A stretch of DNA of 64,000 nucleotides. It comes from Oceaniglobus trochenteri. GTDB taxonomy: Bacteria; Pseudomonadota; Alphaproteobacteria; Rhodobacterales; Rhodobacteraceae. Of the stretch, positions 25,748 to 35,253 are shown in pieces; position 1 is the first letter of the stretch, and each line of letters starts with the position of its first letter. The notes beneath the pieces are model-generated. The model was given only the letters and a program-made list of their open reading frames with translations, searched no databases and was not told the DNA's origin. Made by a program: the position numbers and the translations under genes. The stretch covers positions 247,521 to 311,520 of the forward strand of contig NZ_JACNMM010000007.1 of NCBI RefSeq assembly GCF_020529025.1, given 5' to 3'.

Positions 25748-26694
25748 CCGATGTCCAGACCGACCTTCTGAAGGTCATCGGCGGGATCGCCGTGATCCTT
25801 GTCTTCGCATCTCTCATCGGCTGGGCGCTGCGCCGCTTCGTGGCACCGGGCGGGACGGACGATGCCATCGCCAACCTGAACGAACGGGTCCGCGCCTGGT
25901 GGGGGATGGTTCTGCTGCTGTCGCTGGCCTTTCTGGCGGGGCGGACGGGGGTGATCGTTCTTTTCGCGCTGTGCTCCTTCGCGGCGCTGCGCGAATTCAC
26001 GACGCTGACCAATTTTCGGCAGGCCGACCACTGGGCGCTGGCCGCCACCTTCTTTGTCGTCCTGCCGGTCCAATATGTCCTGATCGGCATCGGCTGGTAC
26101 GGGCTCTATTCGATCTTCATTCCCGTCTATGTCTTCCTGCTTGCCCCGATTGTCGTTGCCCTGCGCGGCGATACGCAATCCTACTTGGTACGCGTGGCCG
26201 AAACCCAATGGGCGGTGATGATCTGTGTCTTCTGCGCCAGCCATGTTCCCGCCCTTCTCAACCTCGAAATTCCGGGCTTCGAGGGGCGGAATGTGCTGCT
26301 GATCGTCTTCCTTGTCGTGGTCGTCCAGATGAGCGATGTCCTGCAATACGTCTGGGGCAAGCTGTTGGGGCGGCGCAAGATCGCGCCGCGCCTGTCGCCA
26401 TCCAAGACCGTCGAGGGTTTCGTCGGCGGGGTTGCCAGCGCCACGACGCTGGGGGGCTGCCTTTGGTGGATCACGCCCTTCGGCCCGCTTGGTGCAACGC
26501 TGCTGGCCTTCGTGATCGCCCTCATGGGGTTTTTCGGCGGGTTGGTCATGTCGGCCATCAAGCGTGATCGGGGAGTGAAGGACTGGGGGCAGACGATCTC
26601 GGGGCATGGCGGTTTCATCGACAGGCTCGACTCGGTCGTGTTTTCGGCGCCGATCTTCTTTCACCTCGTCCGCTACGGATGGTCGATGACATGA
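25744..26694 (+). CDS. Phosphatidate cytidylyltransferase-like protein (CdsA family)
   Basis: A 316-residue polytopic membrane enzyme with about eight helices. The CdsA C-terminal signature is intact (AIKRDRGVKDWGQTISGHGG, followed by FIDRLDS). It should make CDP-diacylglycerol or a related CDP-lipid from CTP. The PlsC-like gene supplies the phosphatidic acid and the CDP-alcohol transferase uses the product. It is longer at the N-terminus than housekeeping CdsA and shares this with YnbB-type paralogues. Overlaps neighbours by 4 nt on both sides. Confidence 0.92.
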   Translation: MTDVQTDLLKVIGGIAVILVFASLIGWALRRFVAPGGTDDAIANLNERVRAWWGMVLLLSLAFLAGRTGVIVLFALCSFAALREFTTLTNFRQADHWALAATFFVVLPVQYVLIGIGWYGLYSIFIPVYVFLLAPIVVALRGDTQSYLVRVAETQWAVMICVFCASHVPALLNLEIPGFEGRNVLLIVFLVVVVQMSDVLQYVWGKLLGRRKIAPRLSPSKTVEGFVGGVASATTLGGCLWWITPFGPLGATLLAFVIALMGFFGGLVMSAIKRDRGVKDWGQTISGHGGFIDRLDSVVFSAPIFFHLVRYGWSMT

Positions 26695-27089
26695 ACGCCG
26701 GTTTCCGCAAAGCGGCCCGGCATCCGGCCACCCACGCGGGCGTTGCGTTCCTGTTGATGGGCGGCTGGGCGATGATCGCCAACCACGGCCATGCCCTTGA
26801 CCAAAGGCTGATCTCGGGCGCCGCGCAGGGGGCCATGTCGGCGGCGATCACCCTGGCGCTGAAATCCGCGATCGAGGCGATTTCAGCGGGATCTCGCGGG
26901 CTAACCGCGCTCTGGGCGCCGCCGCTGGCCTGTTTCGCGGTTTCGCTTTGCCTGCTTGTCGCCATACACGCCGCACTTGGCACGCCGGAAATCGCGGCGA
27001 CGATTGCGGTGCCGCTTCTTACCTCGACGACCTATGGCGCGCTTTACAGCTTCACGCTCTGGCGCATGGCACAGAAAGGGACCCGATGA
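26691..27089 (+). CDS. Small membrane protein of the lipid operon, function unknown
   Basis: A 132-residue protein with about four hydrophobic segments, including AGVAFLLMGGWAMIANHGHA, LACFAVSLCLLVAIHAALG and a C-terminal helix with short basic tail. ATG 26691 forms an ATGA overlap with the CdsA-like stop; an in-frame ATG at 26679 is the alternative. It is coupled by ATGA to the next gene too. I do not recognise a family. Its constant contact with lipid-synthesis genes suggests a membrane partner or flippase-like helper, which is inference only. Confidence 0.8.
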   Translation: MNAGFRKAARHPATHAGVAFLLMGGWAMIANHGHALDQRLISGAAQGAMSAAITLALKSAIEAISAGSRGLTALWAPPLACFAVSLCLLVAIHAALGTPEIAATIAVPLLTSTTYGALYSFTLWRMAQKGTR

Positions 27090-27742
27090 CCGAAGAACAG
27101 CCCGCCGCCCGCCGCCCTCTGGCCAGCCGTCAGACCGGTTGGGCCAGGGCCGCCGCATCATGGCTGGCCCGCACGCCCCTGACGCCCAACCATATTTCCA
27201 TGCTGGGCATCCTCTTTGCCGCGCTGGCCGGTCTTGCCCTGGCGGCCAGTGCCTGGTGCGATGGCGCCGCCCGGCCCGCCCTTCTTGTTGCCGCGATGAT
27301 CGGCATTCAGCTTCGCCTGTTGTGCAACCTGCTGGATGGCATGGTCGCGGTCGAAGGCGGCAAGGGCGCGGCCGACGGTTACTTCTGGAACGAGGCGCCA
27401 GACCGCCTTTCCGACATCCTGATCCTTGTGGGCGCGGGTCTTGGCGCGGGGTTGCCGATTCTGGGCTGGGCCGCTGCCACCTTCGCGGTGCTGACGGCCT
27501 ATATCCGCGAACTTGGCCATGCCGCCGGGCTGGCGCCGGACTTCGCCGGCCCCTTGGGCAAACCGCAACGCATGGCGCTGTTTACCCTGGCCGCCCTGCT
27601 GGCCATGTTCGAACCGGTGCTGGGCCTGACCCAGGGCGCCATTCTTGCCCTTGCGCTGTGGATCGCCATTGCCGGAACCGTTCTGACCGCACTGCGCCGC
27701 TCGGCCCGCCAGATCGCGGCTCTGCGTTCGTGGAAGGGCTGA
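27086..27742 (+). CDS. CDP-alcohol phosphatidyltransferase-like protein with divergent active site
   Basis: A 218-residue polytopic membrane protein of the CDP-alcohol phosphatidyltransferase fold. The usual signature is D-x2-D-G-x2-A-R-x8-G-x3-D-x3-D. Here residues 81-106 give Asn81 for the first Asp, Asp84-Gly85 intact, Val89 for Arg, Gly98 intact, Asn102 for the third Asp (Glu103 beside it) and Asp106 intact, with Asp110 beyond. Two of the four metal-ligand acids are therefore amides. It may be a conserved subfamily with another alcohol acceptor, or an inactive member. ATG 27086 overlaps the preceding stop; the frame open to 26948 is a shadow. It ends 22 bp before the convergent RND gene. 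Confidence 0.8.
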   Translation: MTEEQPAARRPLASRQTGWARAAASWLARTPLTPNHISMLGILFAALAGLALAASAWCDGAARPALLVAAMIGIQLRLLCNLLDGMVAVEGGKGAADGYFWNEAPDRLSDILILVGAGLGAGLPILGWAAATFAVLTAYIRELGHAAGLAPDFAGPLGKPQRMALFTLAALLAMFEPVLGLTQGAILALALWIAIAGTVLTALRRSARQIAALRSWKG

Positions 27743-27764
27743 GCGCCCAAAAGATGGCCCTCCG

Positions 27765-30700
27765 TCAGGTGCCCGCGGCATCGCCAACCGGGTGCCGCGC
27801 CGCGCCCGTTTCGCGCCGCAGCCGTGCCGATGCCATTCCGGGCGCAGCCCCCCATACCGCGATCCAGCGGTAGAACACCGGCGTCAGGAACAGGGTGAAC
27901 ACCGTGGCAAAGCCAAGACCGCCGACGATCACCCACCCCACCGCGATGCGCGCCTCGGCCCCCGCGCCCGAGGTCAGGATCAGGGGAAGACCGCCGAAAA
28001 CGGTTGATACCATCGTCATCATCACCGGCCGGATCCGCAGACGCAAGGCGTCGCGGATCGCGCTGTCGATATCCTGCCCCGCCTCGCGCAACTGGTTGGC
28101 GAATTCGACGATCAGGATGCCGTTCTTCGCCATGACTCCGATCAGCATCACCAACCCGATCTGGCTGTAATAGTTCAGCGACCCGCCGGTCAGTGAAATC
28201 GCCATCAGCGCGGCGGCAAGGCCAAAGGGCACGGTCAGCATGATGACGACGGCACTGGCGATGCTTTCGAACTGTGCCGCAAGAACCAGGAAGACCACCA
28301 GAAACGCAACGCCGAACACCAGGTACATGCCCGCCTGACTGTCGCTCAGCGTCGCTGCCTCGCCGGTGAACAGGATGCCCATGCCGTCGGGCAGCGTTTC
28401 ATCGGCAAGCTCCGAAAGGCGCGTCATGGCGGTGCCCAGATCAACCCCCTCGCCCAGGTTGCTTTGGACCGACACGGCAAGCGATCCGCCTTGCCGGCTG
28501 ATCGACGACCGGCTGACGACGGGTTCCAGCGTTGCCGCCGAGGACAGCGGCACATAGGCCCCGCCGGGCTGTCGCAGGAAGATCGATTCAAGGTCCGAAG
28601 GATCGTTGATCGGCGGGCCGCCCGGCACGACGTTCACGTCGGTTTCGGTATCGTTCTCGAAGACGCTGACGGCGACGTTTCCCTGAACCATCGCGCTGAC
28701 CGTCCGCGTGATCTCGGATTCGGTCAGGCCAAGAACGCTGGCCATGTCGGGATCGACGCGCACCTCGAACTGGGCCTGCACGCTGTCGCCCGAAAGCTGC
28801 GGGTTCACGAACGCGCCGTCCTGCGCCATGGCCGCCACCAGGTCGTCGGCGGCATTGGTCATGGCATCGACATCGCGGCCCGTCACGGCAAACTGCAACC
28901 CCCGCCCCGCGCCCCGGATGTTCAGGCTGTTGGTCGAACGGGCGCTGACCTGGACACCGGGCACCATGGCAAGTTCACCGCTGATGCTTGCGATGATCTC
29001 CGATTGCGTGCGGTCACGCGCGCCCCAGTCGGGCAGGCGCACGATGATGAAGGCACTGGTGCCGCCGCCGATGCCGATGATGCTTTGCACCGCGGCGATT
29101 TCGCCGCTTTCGCGGTAGGGGGCCAGGATCGATTCGATCTGGGTGACCTGGGTATCCAGGTATTCGACCGTGGTATCGGGGGCGCCGCGCGCCTGGACAA
29201 GGAAGAACCCCCGGTCCTCGTCCGGCGTGATGCTGGAGGACAGGCTGCCGACCGCCCCCGCCGCGATGATGGCAAAGCCGCCTGCAACGGCAAGCACGAT
29301 CAGGGGCGCGCGGATCGCATGATCCATCACGCGGTCAAAGGCCCGCGACGCCCACCCCAACCCGGCCTTGGCCGCTGCCCGCGCATCCGGCTTGCCGGGG
29401 TCGAGAAATGCCGCCATCACCGGCGCAAGCGTCAGCGCGGTGATCGACGACAGGGTGACGGCAAAGGCCAGCACGAAGCCGAACTCCGAGAACACGCCAC
29501 CCGCCTGCCCCGGCAGGAACGAAATCGGGATGAAGACCGCCGCCAAGGTCGCCGTGGTCGAGATGACGGCGAAGAACACCTCGTTCGTTCCGGCGGCAGC
29601 GGCGGCAAAGGCCCCCATCCCCTGCTTGCGCTTGCGCACGATGTTCTCGATCACCACGATGGCGTCATCGACCACCATTCCCGTCGCCAGCACCAGGGCC
29701 AGCAGGCTGATGGTGTTGACGGAAAAACCGGCCAGCCAGATCGCGGCGACGGTGCCCACCAGGGCAACGGGGATCGTGACCGCCGGGATGATCGTTGCCC
29801 GGGCCGAACGCAGGAAGGCAAAGATCACCGCCACGACGATGACCGTGGCAAGGCCGATGGATTTCACCACCTCGTCGATCGACCCTTCGATGAAGGTGCC
29901 ATCGTCCGAGGCGACGATCAGTTCCACGCCCTCGGGCAGCGCGGCGCGCAACTCGTCCACCGCAACAGCCACCTGACGCGAAATGGACAGGGTGTTGCCG
30001 ACCGATTGCCGGGTGATGTCAAGGCCGACGGCCACCTGCCCGTTGACGCGGGTCAGAACGTTGCTCTCTTCGGGGATCAGGCGCACGAAGGCCACATCGG
30101 ACACGCGCGTATTGGCGTTTATCGGCACCTGCCCCACGGTTTCGACCGTGGCATTCGCATTGCCGACACGCAAAGCGACGGTTTGCGAGGGTGTTTCCAG
30201 ATTGCCCAGCGGTGTGTCGTCGCGCAGCGCCTTCAGGGCATTCGAGACATCGAAGATGGTCAGCCCGCGACTGAGCAGTGCGGGCATGTCCAGCGTCACG
30301 CGAAATTCGTTGGACCGGTTGCCGCGCACCGAAACCTCGGCAATTCCGTCGATGGTGGACAGCCGGTCATAGACCGGCCCCTCGGCCAGCGCGGTCAGGT
30401 CATCGAAACTGGCATCCCCCAGAAGGGCAAGCCGGATGATGGCATCGGCGTTGCTGTCGCTTTTCGATACGGTGGGATCGTCGTCAAGGTCGTCGGGAAG
30501 CCGGCGCAGGGTGCCCGAGACGATCTCGCGCGCGGCGTTGGCGGCCACATCGACATCGGTGCCTTCGGACAGGTCGATGGTGATGCGGCTTGACCCGGTC
30601 GAAGAGGAGGATTCCATGTAGGATAGGCCCTCGAGCGCGCTGAGGGCGTCCTCAAGCACCTGTGTGACCTCGCGGTCGACCGTCGACGGCACCGCGCCCT

Positions 30701-30881
30701 CATAGCTGGTGCGCACGGACAGGACGGGGCGGTCGACATCGGGCATCTCGCGCACATCGACCGACACCAGGGCGGCAAGCCCCGCGATCAGGATCAGCAG
30801 GTTGATGACCAGCCCGAAGATCGGGCGGGCGACGAACAGATCGGCAAGGCCCGACCGGCGCTGGTGCGATGGCGCGCTCAT
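27765..30881 (-). CDS. RND efflux transporter, inner-membrane pump (AcrB/MexB superfamily)
   Basis: A 1038-residue pump with two six-helix membrane repeats and two large periplasmic loops. Helix 4 carries the proton-relay pair (ATGMVVDDAIVVIENIVRKR) and the first helix is followed by the DVREMPDVDRPVLSV porter start. It uses the proton gradient to export drugs or metabolites through an outer-membrane channel. Its start overlaps the adaptor stop by 4 nt. No TolC-type gene is adjacent, so a channel from elsewhere must be used. The divergent two-component system is the probable regulator. Confidence 0.95.
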   Translation of the reverse strand: MSAPSHQRRSGLADLFVARPIFGLVINLLILIAGLAALVSVDVREMPDVDRPVLSVRTSYEGAVPSTVDREVTQVLEDALSALEGLSYMESSSSTGSSRITIDLSEGTDVDVAANAAREIVSGTLRRLPDDLDDDPTVSKSDSNADAIIRLALLGDASFDDLTALAEGPVYDRLSTIDGIAEVSVRGNRSNEFRVTLDMPALLSRGLTIFDVSNALKALRDDTPLGNLETPSQTVALRVGNANATVETVGQVPINANTRVSDVAFVRLIPEESNVLTRVNGQVAVGLDITRQSVGNTLSISRQVAVAVDELRAALPEGVELIVASDDGTFIEGSIDEVVKSIGLATVIVVAVIFAFLRSARATIIPAVTIPVALVGTVAAIWLAGFSVNTISLLALVLATGMVVDDAIVVIENIVRKRKQGMGAFAAAAAGTNEVFFAVISTTATLAAVFIPISFLPGQAGGVFSEFGFVLAFAVTLSSITALTLAPVMAAFLDPGKPDARAAAKAGLGWASRAFDRVMDHAIRAPLIVLAVAGGFAIIAAGAVGSLSSSITPDEDRGFFLVQARGAPDTTVEYLDTQVTQIESILAPYRESGEIAAVQSIIGIGGGTSAFIIVRLPDWGARDRTQSEIIASISGELAMVPGVQVSARSTNSLNIRGAGRGLQFAVTGRDVDAMTNAADDLVAAMAQDGAFVNPQLSGDSVQAQFEVRVDPDMASVLGLTESEITRTVSAMVQGNVAVSVFENDTETDVNVVPGGPPINDPSDLESIFLRQPGGAYVPLSSAATLEPVVSRSSISRQGGSLAVSVQSNLGEGVDLGTAMTRLSELADETLPDGMGILFTGEAATLSDSQAGMYLVFGVAFLVVFLVLAAQFESIASAVVIMLTVPFGLAAALMAISLTGGSLNYYSQIGLVMLIGVMAKNGILIVEFANQLREAGQDIDSAIRDALRLRIRPVMMTMVSTVFGGLPLILTSGAGAEARIAVGWVIVGGLGFATVFTLFLTPVFYRWIAVWGAAPGMASARLRRETGAARHPVGDAAGT

Positions 30882-32188
30882 GTCGGCTCTTCCGTGGCGG
30901 GTTGCGGGCGCGGGTCTGCCCCCGCGCGTTGTCCGCCCTCACCCGGTTGCCGGCCACCCTTGCCCGCCTCGCCACCGCGCGCTGCGGGCGCATCTTCCGA
31001 GGTGCGCGGGCCGCGTTCGGTTGCGGCGGGGCGGCGGCCCCGGCCCTCTTCGCCGCCCGGTGCGATGATCCGGGCGCCGGGGCGCAGCTTTTGCGCGCCT
31101 TCCGTCACCACCATCGTGCCTTCCGCGATTTCGGCATCAAGCCAGACACGTTCGTCCTGCCGGAACAGGATCGTGACCGGCACCTGCCTGGCCAGCCCAT
31201 CCTCCTCGACCCAGACGGCCGACCCGGCCCGCGACCAGGTGATCGCCGTGGATGGCAGGGACGGGAGCGGTTCGCTCTCCTGCATCAGGCGGACGGCGAA
31301 GGTCATGCCCGGCCACAGCTCGCCCTTTGGGTTCTCGATCCGGGCCTTCACCGTCACGCTGCGCGTCACGCTGTCGATGCGGCTGTCGAAGGACACGATC
31401 TCGCCCTCGAAAACCCGCCCCGTGAAGGTCGATGTGCTTGCCAGAACCGTGCTTGCCCCCGAAAGCAGGCCAATGGCCCTTTCCGGCAGTTCGAATTCGA
31501 CAATCAGCGCGTCGGACTGGTCGATGCTGGCAATCGCCGTGTTTGTGGCAAGCATGTCGCCGATCCCGACATCGCTCAGCCCGATGCGCCCTGTGATCGG
31601 GGCGCGGATCGTGCGGTCGTCCAACGCGACCTGCGCCAGCCCCACGGCGGCCTCGGCAAGCCTCAGGTCCATCCTGGCCTCGGACAATGTCACCTCGGTG
31701 ACTGTCGAGTTGCCGTTGCTGCGAAGCCGTTCATAACGCGACACGGTATCCTGGATCTGGTCCAGCCGGGCCTGCGCAATCTCCAGGTTCAGCACCTGGG
31801 TGCGCGCGTCCAGACGCACCAGAACCTCGCCCGCCTCGACGGTCCTGTTGGCGGCAAGGTTCGCCTCGACGACTTCGCCCGCCGCGCTTGTCACCACATC
31901 GACACTGCGCAGGGCCCTTGCGGTGCCGATGGAGTTCAGGACGCTTTCATGGGGCAGCATTTCCAGCGGTGCCGAGACGACGACCGTTCCGCGCGCGCCG
32001 CCGCCCGGGCCACGACGCCCCCCCGCACGGGGCCCGCGGGCCGGCGCCTCGGGGGCGGCTGCGGTCGCCGTTTCGGCGGCGTCAGGTTCGGCGATCATCG
32101 CGGCGATGGCGGGGGGCAGACCATAGGTCACCACATAGGCCCCGGCAAGGATCGCAACCGCGACGATCAGCGTCAGAAAAGTGCGCAT
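30878..32188 (-). CDS. RND efflux periplasmic adaptor subunit (membrane fusion protein)
   Basis: A 436-residue membrane fusion protein anchored by an N-terminal helix (FLTLIVAVAILAGAYVVTYG). The hybrid lipoyl motif (TSAAGEVVEANLAANRTVEA), a short coiled-coil hairpin and beta-barrel domain follow, with GIGDMLATNTAIASI closing the lipoyl half. Two low-complexity stretches are unusual: an Ala/Pro/Gly/Arg linker at about residues 40-68 and a C-terminal tail of about 55 residues rich in Gly, Arg, Pro and Glu. The ATG at 32188 (AAGGGG upstream) was chosen because it begins at the anchor helix; the frame is open to 32305. It is first in the pump operon. Confidence 0.92.
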   Translation of the reverse strand: MRTFLTLIVAVAILAGAYVVTYGLPPAIAAMIAEPDAAETATAAAPEAPARGPRAGGRRGPGGGARGTVVVSAPLEMLPHESVLNSIGTARALRSVDVVTSAAGEVVEANLAANRTVEAGEVLVRLDARTQVLNLEIAQARLDQIQDTVSRYERLRSNGNSTVTEVTLSEARMDLRLAEAAVGLAQVALDDRTIRAPITGRIGLSDVGIGDMLATNTAIASIDQSDALIVEFELPERAIGLLSGASTVLASTSTFTGRVFEGEIVSFDSRIDSVTRSVTVKARIENPKGELWPGMTFAVRLMQESEPLPSLPSTAITWSRAGSAVWVEEDGLARQVPVTILFRQDERVWLDAEIAEGTMVVTEGAQKLRPGARIIAPGGEEGRGRRPAATERGPRTSEDAPAARGGEAGKGGRQPGEGGQRAGADPRPQPATEEPT

Positions 32189-32464
32189 GCGAAGAATCCC
32201 CTTGTATTGTCCGAACCGATTCCACCTGTCATCACTCTGTCCCCGACCCTTTCGAACAAGACGCACCCGGCCCCGCGGTCGATGACTGCGACGGCAGGCC
32301 GTCATATGCTACCGCTTCTTTGTCGCGGTGTGTCGTACATTCGCGGCCTGATACATCTTGCGACAATTCCTGTCTTCGATTCCGGGCCGATCGCTTGATT
32401 TTTCCGCACGAACAAGAGCTTTTGGGGCAAAGCCAAGCGCCCAGTGCGCCCAAGGAGACTTGCC

Positions 32465-33184
32465 ATGACGGACCCCATCGCGCCGCAGATCCTGATTGTC
32501 GATGACGCCCGCGACATCCGCGAACCCCTTGGCCAGTATCTGCGCAAGCACGGCTTTCGCACGCGGTTGGCCGCCCATGCCGCTGAGGCCCGCGAGGTGC
32601 TGGCCGAGGCCGCGATTCACCTTGTCGTTCTCGACATCATGATGCCGGGCGAAGACGGGTTGAGCCTGTGCCGCTGGCTGGTGGCGCACAACGGCCCGCC
32701 GGTTCTGTTGCTGACCGCGATGGCGGATGAGACCGACCGTATCGTGGGGCTGGAACTGGGCGCCGACGATTACCTGGTAAAGCCGTTCAACCCGCGCGAA
32801 TTGCTGGCCCGCGCCCGGGCAATCCTGCGGCGCGCCCCGCCCGAACCGGGCAGGCCGCCGCGCGGACGGCGTGCGTTTGCCGGGTGGGTGCATGATCCCG
32901 ATGCCATGACCCTTTCGGGAACGGACGGCAGGACCGTCGACCTGACCACGGCCGAGAACCGGCTGCTTGGCATCCTGCTTGACCAGCCCCGCGCGGTCCT
33001 CAGCCGCACGACCCTGCTTGACCTTGCGGCCGGACGCGAGGCAAAGGCCTATGACCGCGCCATCGACAACCAGATCAGCCGCCTGCGCCGCAAGATCGAA
33101 ACCAACCCGAAGAACCCGCGGATACTGGTGACGGAATGGGGCGGGGGATATCGTCTGGTGGCCGATGTGACGGACGCCGGATGA
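32465..33184 (+). CDS. Response regulator, OmpR/PhoB family
   Basis: A 239-residue two-domain regulator. The receiver (residues 8-120) has the acidic pair in ILIVDDARD, the phosphorylated Asp in LVVLDIMMPGEDG, the Thr in LLLTAMAD and the Lys in DYLVKPFNP. The C-terminal OmpR winged helix (about 140-232) includes NQISRLRRKIE and the WGGGYRL wing. The ATG at 32465 has AAGGAG upstream. It overlaps the sensor kinase gene by 4 nt and is divergent from the RND adaptor, so the 276 bp between them is the likely control region for both. A paired regulator of the efflux pump is the simplest reading. Confidence 0.93.
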   Translation: MTDPIAPQILIVDDARDIREPLGQYLRKHGFRTRLAAHAAEAREVLAEAAIHLVVLDIMMPGEDGLSLCRWLVAHNGPPVLLLTAMADETDRIVGLELGADDYLVKPFNPRELLARARAILRRAPPEPGRPPRGRRAFAGWVHDPDAMTLSGTDGRTVDLTTAENRLLGILLDQPRAVLSRTTLLDLAAGREAKAYDRAIDNQISRLRRKIETNPKNPRILVTEWGGGYRLVADVTDAG

Positions 33185-34563
33185 TGCGCGGTCTGAAACG
33201 CCTGCTGCCCGATGCCCTGGCGGCCCGTATCGTGCTTTTGCTTGCCATCGCCATTGTCATCGCGAACATGATGGCCCTTGCGGTTCTCAAGTTTCAGCAG
33301 CAGCGTTTCGACCAGCAGGCCAGCGAAGACCGCGAGATCGAAAGGATCGCCGCCCTCATCCCGGCGATGGATGCCGTTGACGCCCAGGTGCGCCAGGTGA
33401 TCGCGCGGGATGCCTCGACCCGGTTTGCCCGGGTGCGGGTTGAACCCGCGCCCATGCTGACCGAGGCCCCCACCGAAGGGCGGGCCACCTATATCGCCAG
33501 CGAACTTGCCACCATGTTGGGCCGCGCGGATGTTTCGGTGGCCATCATCGATCGGCCGGTGAAACCCGGCGCCCCCGGGCGGCAGGCCGAGTACCGGACC
33601 GACCAGGTGATCGCCATCACCATTCCCCTCTCGCCCCGCGACGGGCAGAGCGAATGGCTCAACGTCGTGACAAGCGGCGCCGCGCCGCGCGCGGGCCATG
33701 TGGATGGAAGGCCCTTCCTGACCATCCTTTCCCTGTCGCTGCTTTGCGTCCTGGGCGTTGCGATTGTTCTGGCCCGCCGGCTGACCACCCCGCTCAGGCA
33801 GCTTTCACAAGCGACCCGCGCCGCCGGGCGCGGCAACCGCGCCGCGCGCGTCCCCGAAGAGGGTGCCCGCGAAATGCGCGACGTGGCCCGGGCCTTCAAC
33901 GCCATGCAGGCCGAAATCTCGCGGTTCGACGCCGAGCGCATGCGGATGATCGCCGCCGTCGGCCATGACCTGCGCACCCCCATGACCAGCCTGCGGATCC
34001 GCGCCGAAATGGTCGATGACGACGAACAGCGCGACGCCATGGTGCGCACGCTGGACGAAATGACCGTGATGGCCGACGGCCTTGTCAGCTATGCCCGCGA
34101 GGGGCAGGATACCGAGAAGATGGTGCCGCTTGATCTGGGCGTCCTTCTTGAACGGCTTCGCGCGGATCGCGGGGTGCCATGCGCGGCCGCCCCGGGGATC
34201 GAGGTGATGGGCCGCCGGGTCGGGATCGGCCGGGCCATCGGCAACCTTGTCGACAATGCCCTGCGCTATGGAAAGGAACCCGTGGTCACCCTGACCCGGG
34301 ACCAGCGCCATGCCATCGTGACGGTGGACGACTCCGGGCCCGGCATCCCGCCCGAGCGGCTGGACGAGATGTTTCAACCCTTCACAAGGGGCGACAACAG
34401 CCGCAGCCTTGAAACCGGAGGGGCGGGCCTGGGTCTTTCCATTGCCCGCACCGTCATCGTGGCCCATGGCGGCGAGGTGCGGTTGGAGAACCGGCCCGAA
34501 GGTGGGTTGCGCGCGCGCATCACCCTGCCGCTGCGGGATATCATGGAGACGGCCAAGGGATAG
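33181..34563 (+). CDS. Sensor histidine kinase (EnvZ-like)
   Basis: A 460-residue membrane kinase. TM1 lies at about residues 17-37 (IVLLLAIAIVIANMMALAVL), a periplasmic sensor of about 135 residues follows, TM2 is around 180-200, then a HAMP domain, the H-box AAVGHDLRTPMTSLRIRAE, and an HATPase domain with N-box LVDNALRYG, G1 DDSGPGIP and G2 GGAGLGLSIA. It phosphorylates the response regulator encoded upstream with a 4-nt overlap. The DLRTP-type H-box groups it with EnvZ/CpxA-like kinases. Confidence 0.93.
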   Translation: MMRGLKRLLPDALAARIVLLLAIAIVIANMMALAVLKFQQQRFDQQASEDREIERIAALIPAMDAVDAQVRQVIARDASTRFARVRVEPAPMLTEAPTEGRATYIASELATMLGRADVSVAIIDRPVKPGAPGRQAEYRTDQVIAITIPLSPRDGQSEWLNVVTSGAAPRAGHVDGRPFLTILSLSLLCVLGVAIVLARRLTTPLRQLSQATRAAGRGNRAARVPEEGAREMRDVARAFNAMQAEISRFDAERMRMIAAVGHDLRTPMTSLRIRAEMVDDDEQRDAMVRTLDEMTVMADGLVSYAREGQDTEKMVPLDLGVLLERLRADRGVPCAAAPGIEVMGRRVGIGRAIGNLVDNALRYGKEPVVTLTRDQRHAIVTVDDSGPGIPPERLDEMFQPFTRGDNSRSLETGGAGLGLSIARTVIVAHGGEVRLENRPEGGLRARITLPLRDIMETAKG

Positions 34564-34590
34564 GCGGAAATGATCCCGCACGCCGCGCCT

Positions 34591-35172
34591 TCAGTTGAAG
34601 CCGAACCTCCAGACCAGCGCCGGAACCCCCAGAAGCAGGACCATCGCGGCGACCACCAGCCCGCCGTCGCGCGTCAGCAGCCCCGCGGCAAAGACCGCGA
34701 TCACCGCCGAGGCAAGGGAGCCCGAGGTGGGGATCAGCTCCATGAAGGGCATGAACAGCGTCAGTCCCAGGATCAGCAGCAGCGGCAGATAGAACCACGG
34801 CCGGTGGAACAGGAAGGTCAGACGCTCGTCCAGGAACCGTTCGACGAAGTGCAGCGGCTTGCGCAGCCATTCGATGCCCTTGCACAGCTTCTTGGCCGAC
34901 AGGCGTCGGCGGGTGATGACATCGGGCAACCACAGGTGCCGACGCCCCAGGATCATCTGCGCCACCAGCAGGAACACGATGGCCGCCACCAACGCCGTGA
35001 CCCCGGGAATGGCGCTGGCCGGCGAGGTCGAGATCAGCGAAAACACCAGCATCAGCGAGGCAAAGGAATTCTCGCCCAAAGTCTCGATGACCTTCTGCAC
35101 CGATATATCCTCGCCGCTGACCGCAGCTTCGAGTTGGTCGAGAACATCGCTGAGCGCGCGTTTTTCAGTCAT
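34591..35172 (-). CDS. exoD: Exopolysaccharide synthesis ExoD-family protein
   Basis: A 193-residue membrane protein of the ExoD family with about four to five helices, including GVTALVAAIVFLLVAQMILG and LPLLLILGLTLFMPFMELIP. The N-terminal LGENSFASLMLVFSLISTSP motif is typical. ExoD is linked to exopolysaccharide production and alkali tolerance in rhizobia, but the biochemical role is unknown. ATG 35172 is preferred to the TTG at 35196. It stands alone, convergent with the sensor kinase and 57 bp or more from the cytochrome operon. Confidence 0.85.
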   Translation of the reverse strand: MTEKRALSDVLDQLEAAVSGEDISVQKVIETLGENSFASLMLVFSLISTSPASAIPGVTALVAAIVFLLVAQMILGRRHLWLPDVITRRRLSAKKLCKGIEWLRKPLHFVERFLDERLTFLFHRPWFYLPLLLILGLTLFMPFMELIPTSGSLASAVIAVFAAGLLTRDGGLVVAAMVLLLGVPALVWRFGFN

Positions 35173-35253
35173 GATCCACCCCGGGGCGATTTCCAAAGAA
35201 GCCCAACGCGTCGCGTGGCAAAATGGGCCCGGAATTTTTCGGTCGGGGCGATA

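Noticed and set aside
28464..30593. 709-residue plus-strand open frame
   Set aside because: Low-complexity shadow of the RND pump gene; the pump has clear proton-relay and porter motifs.
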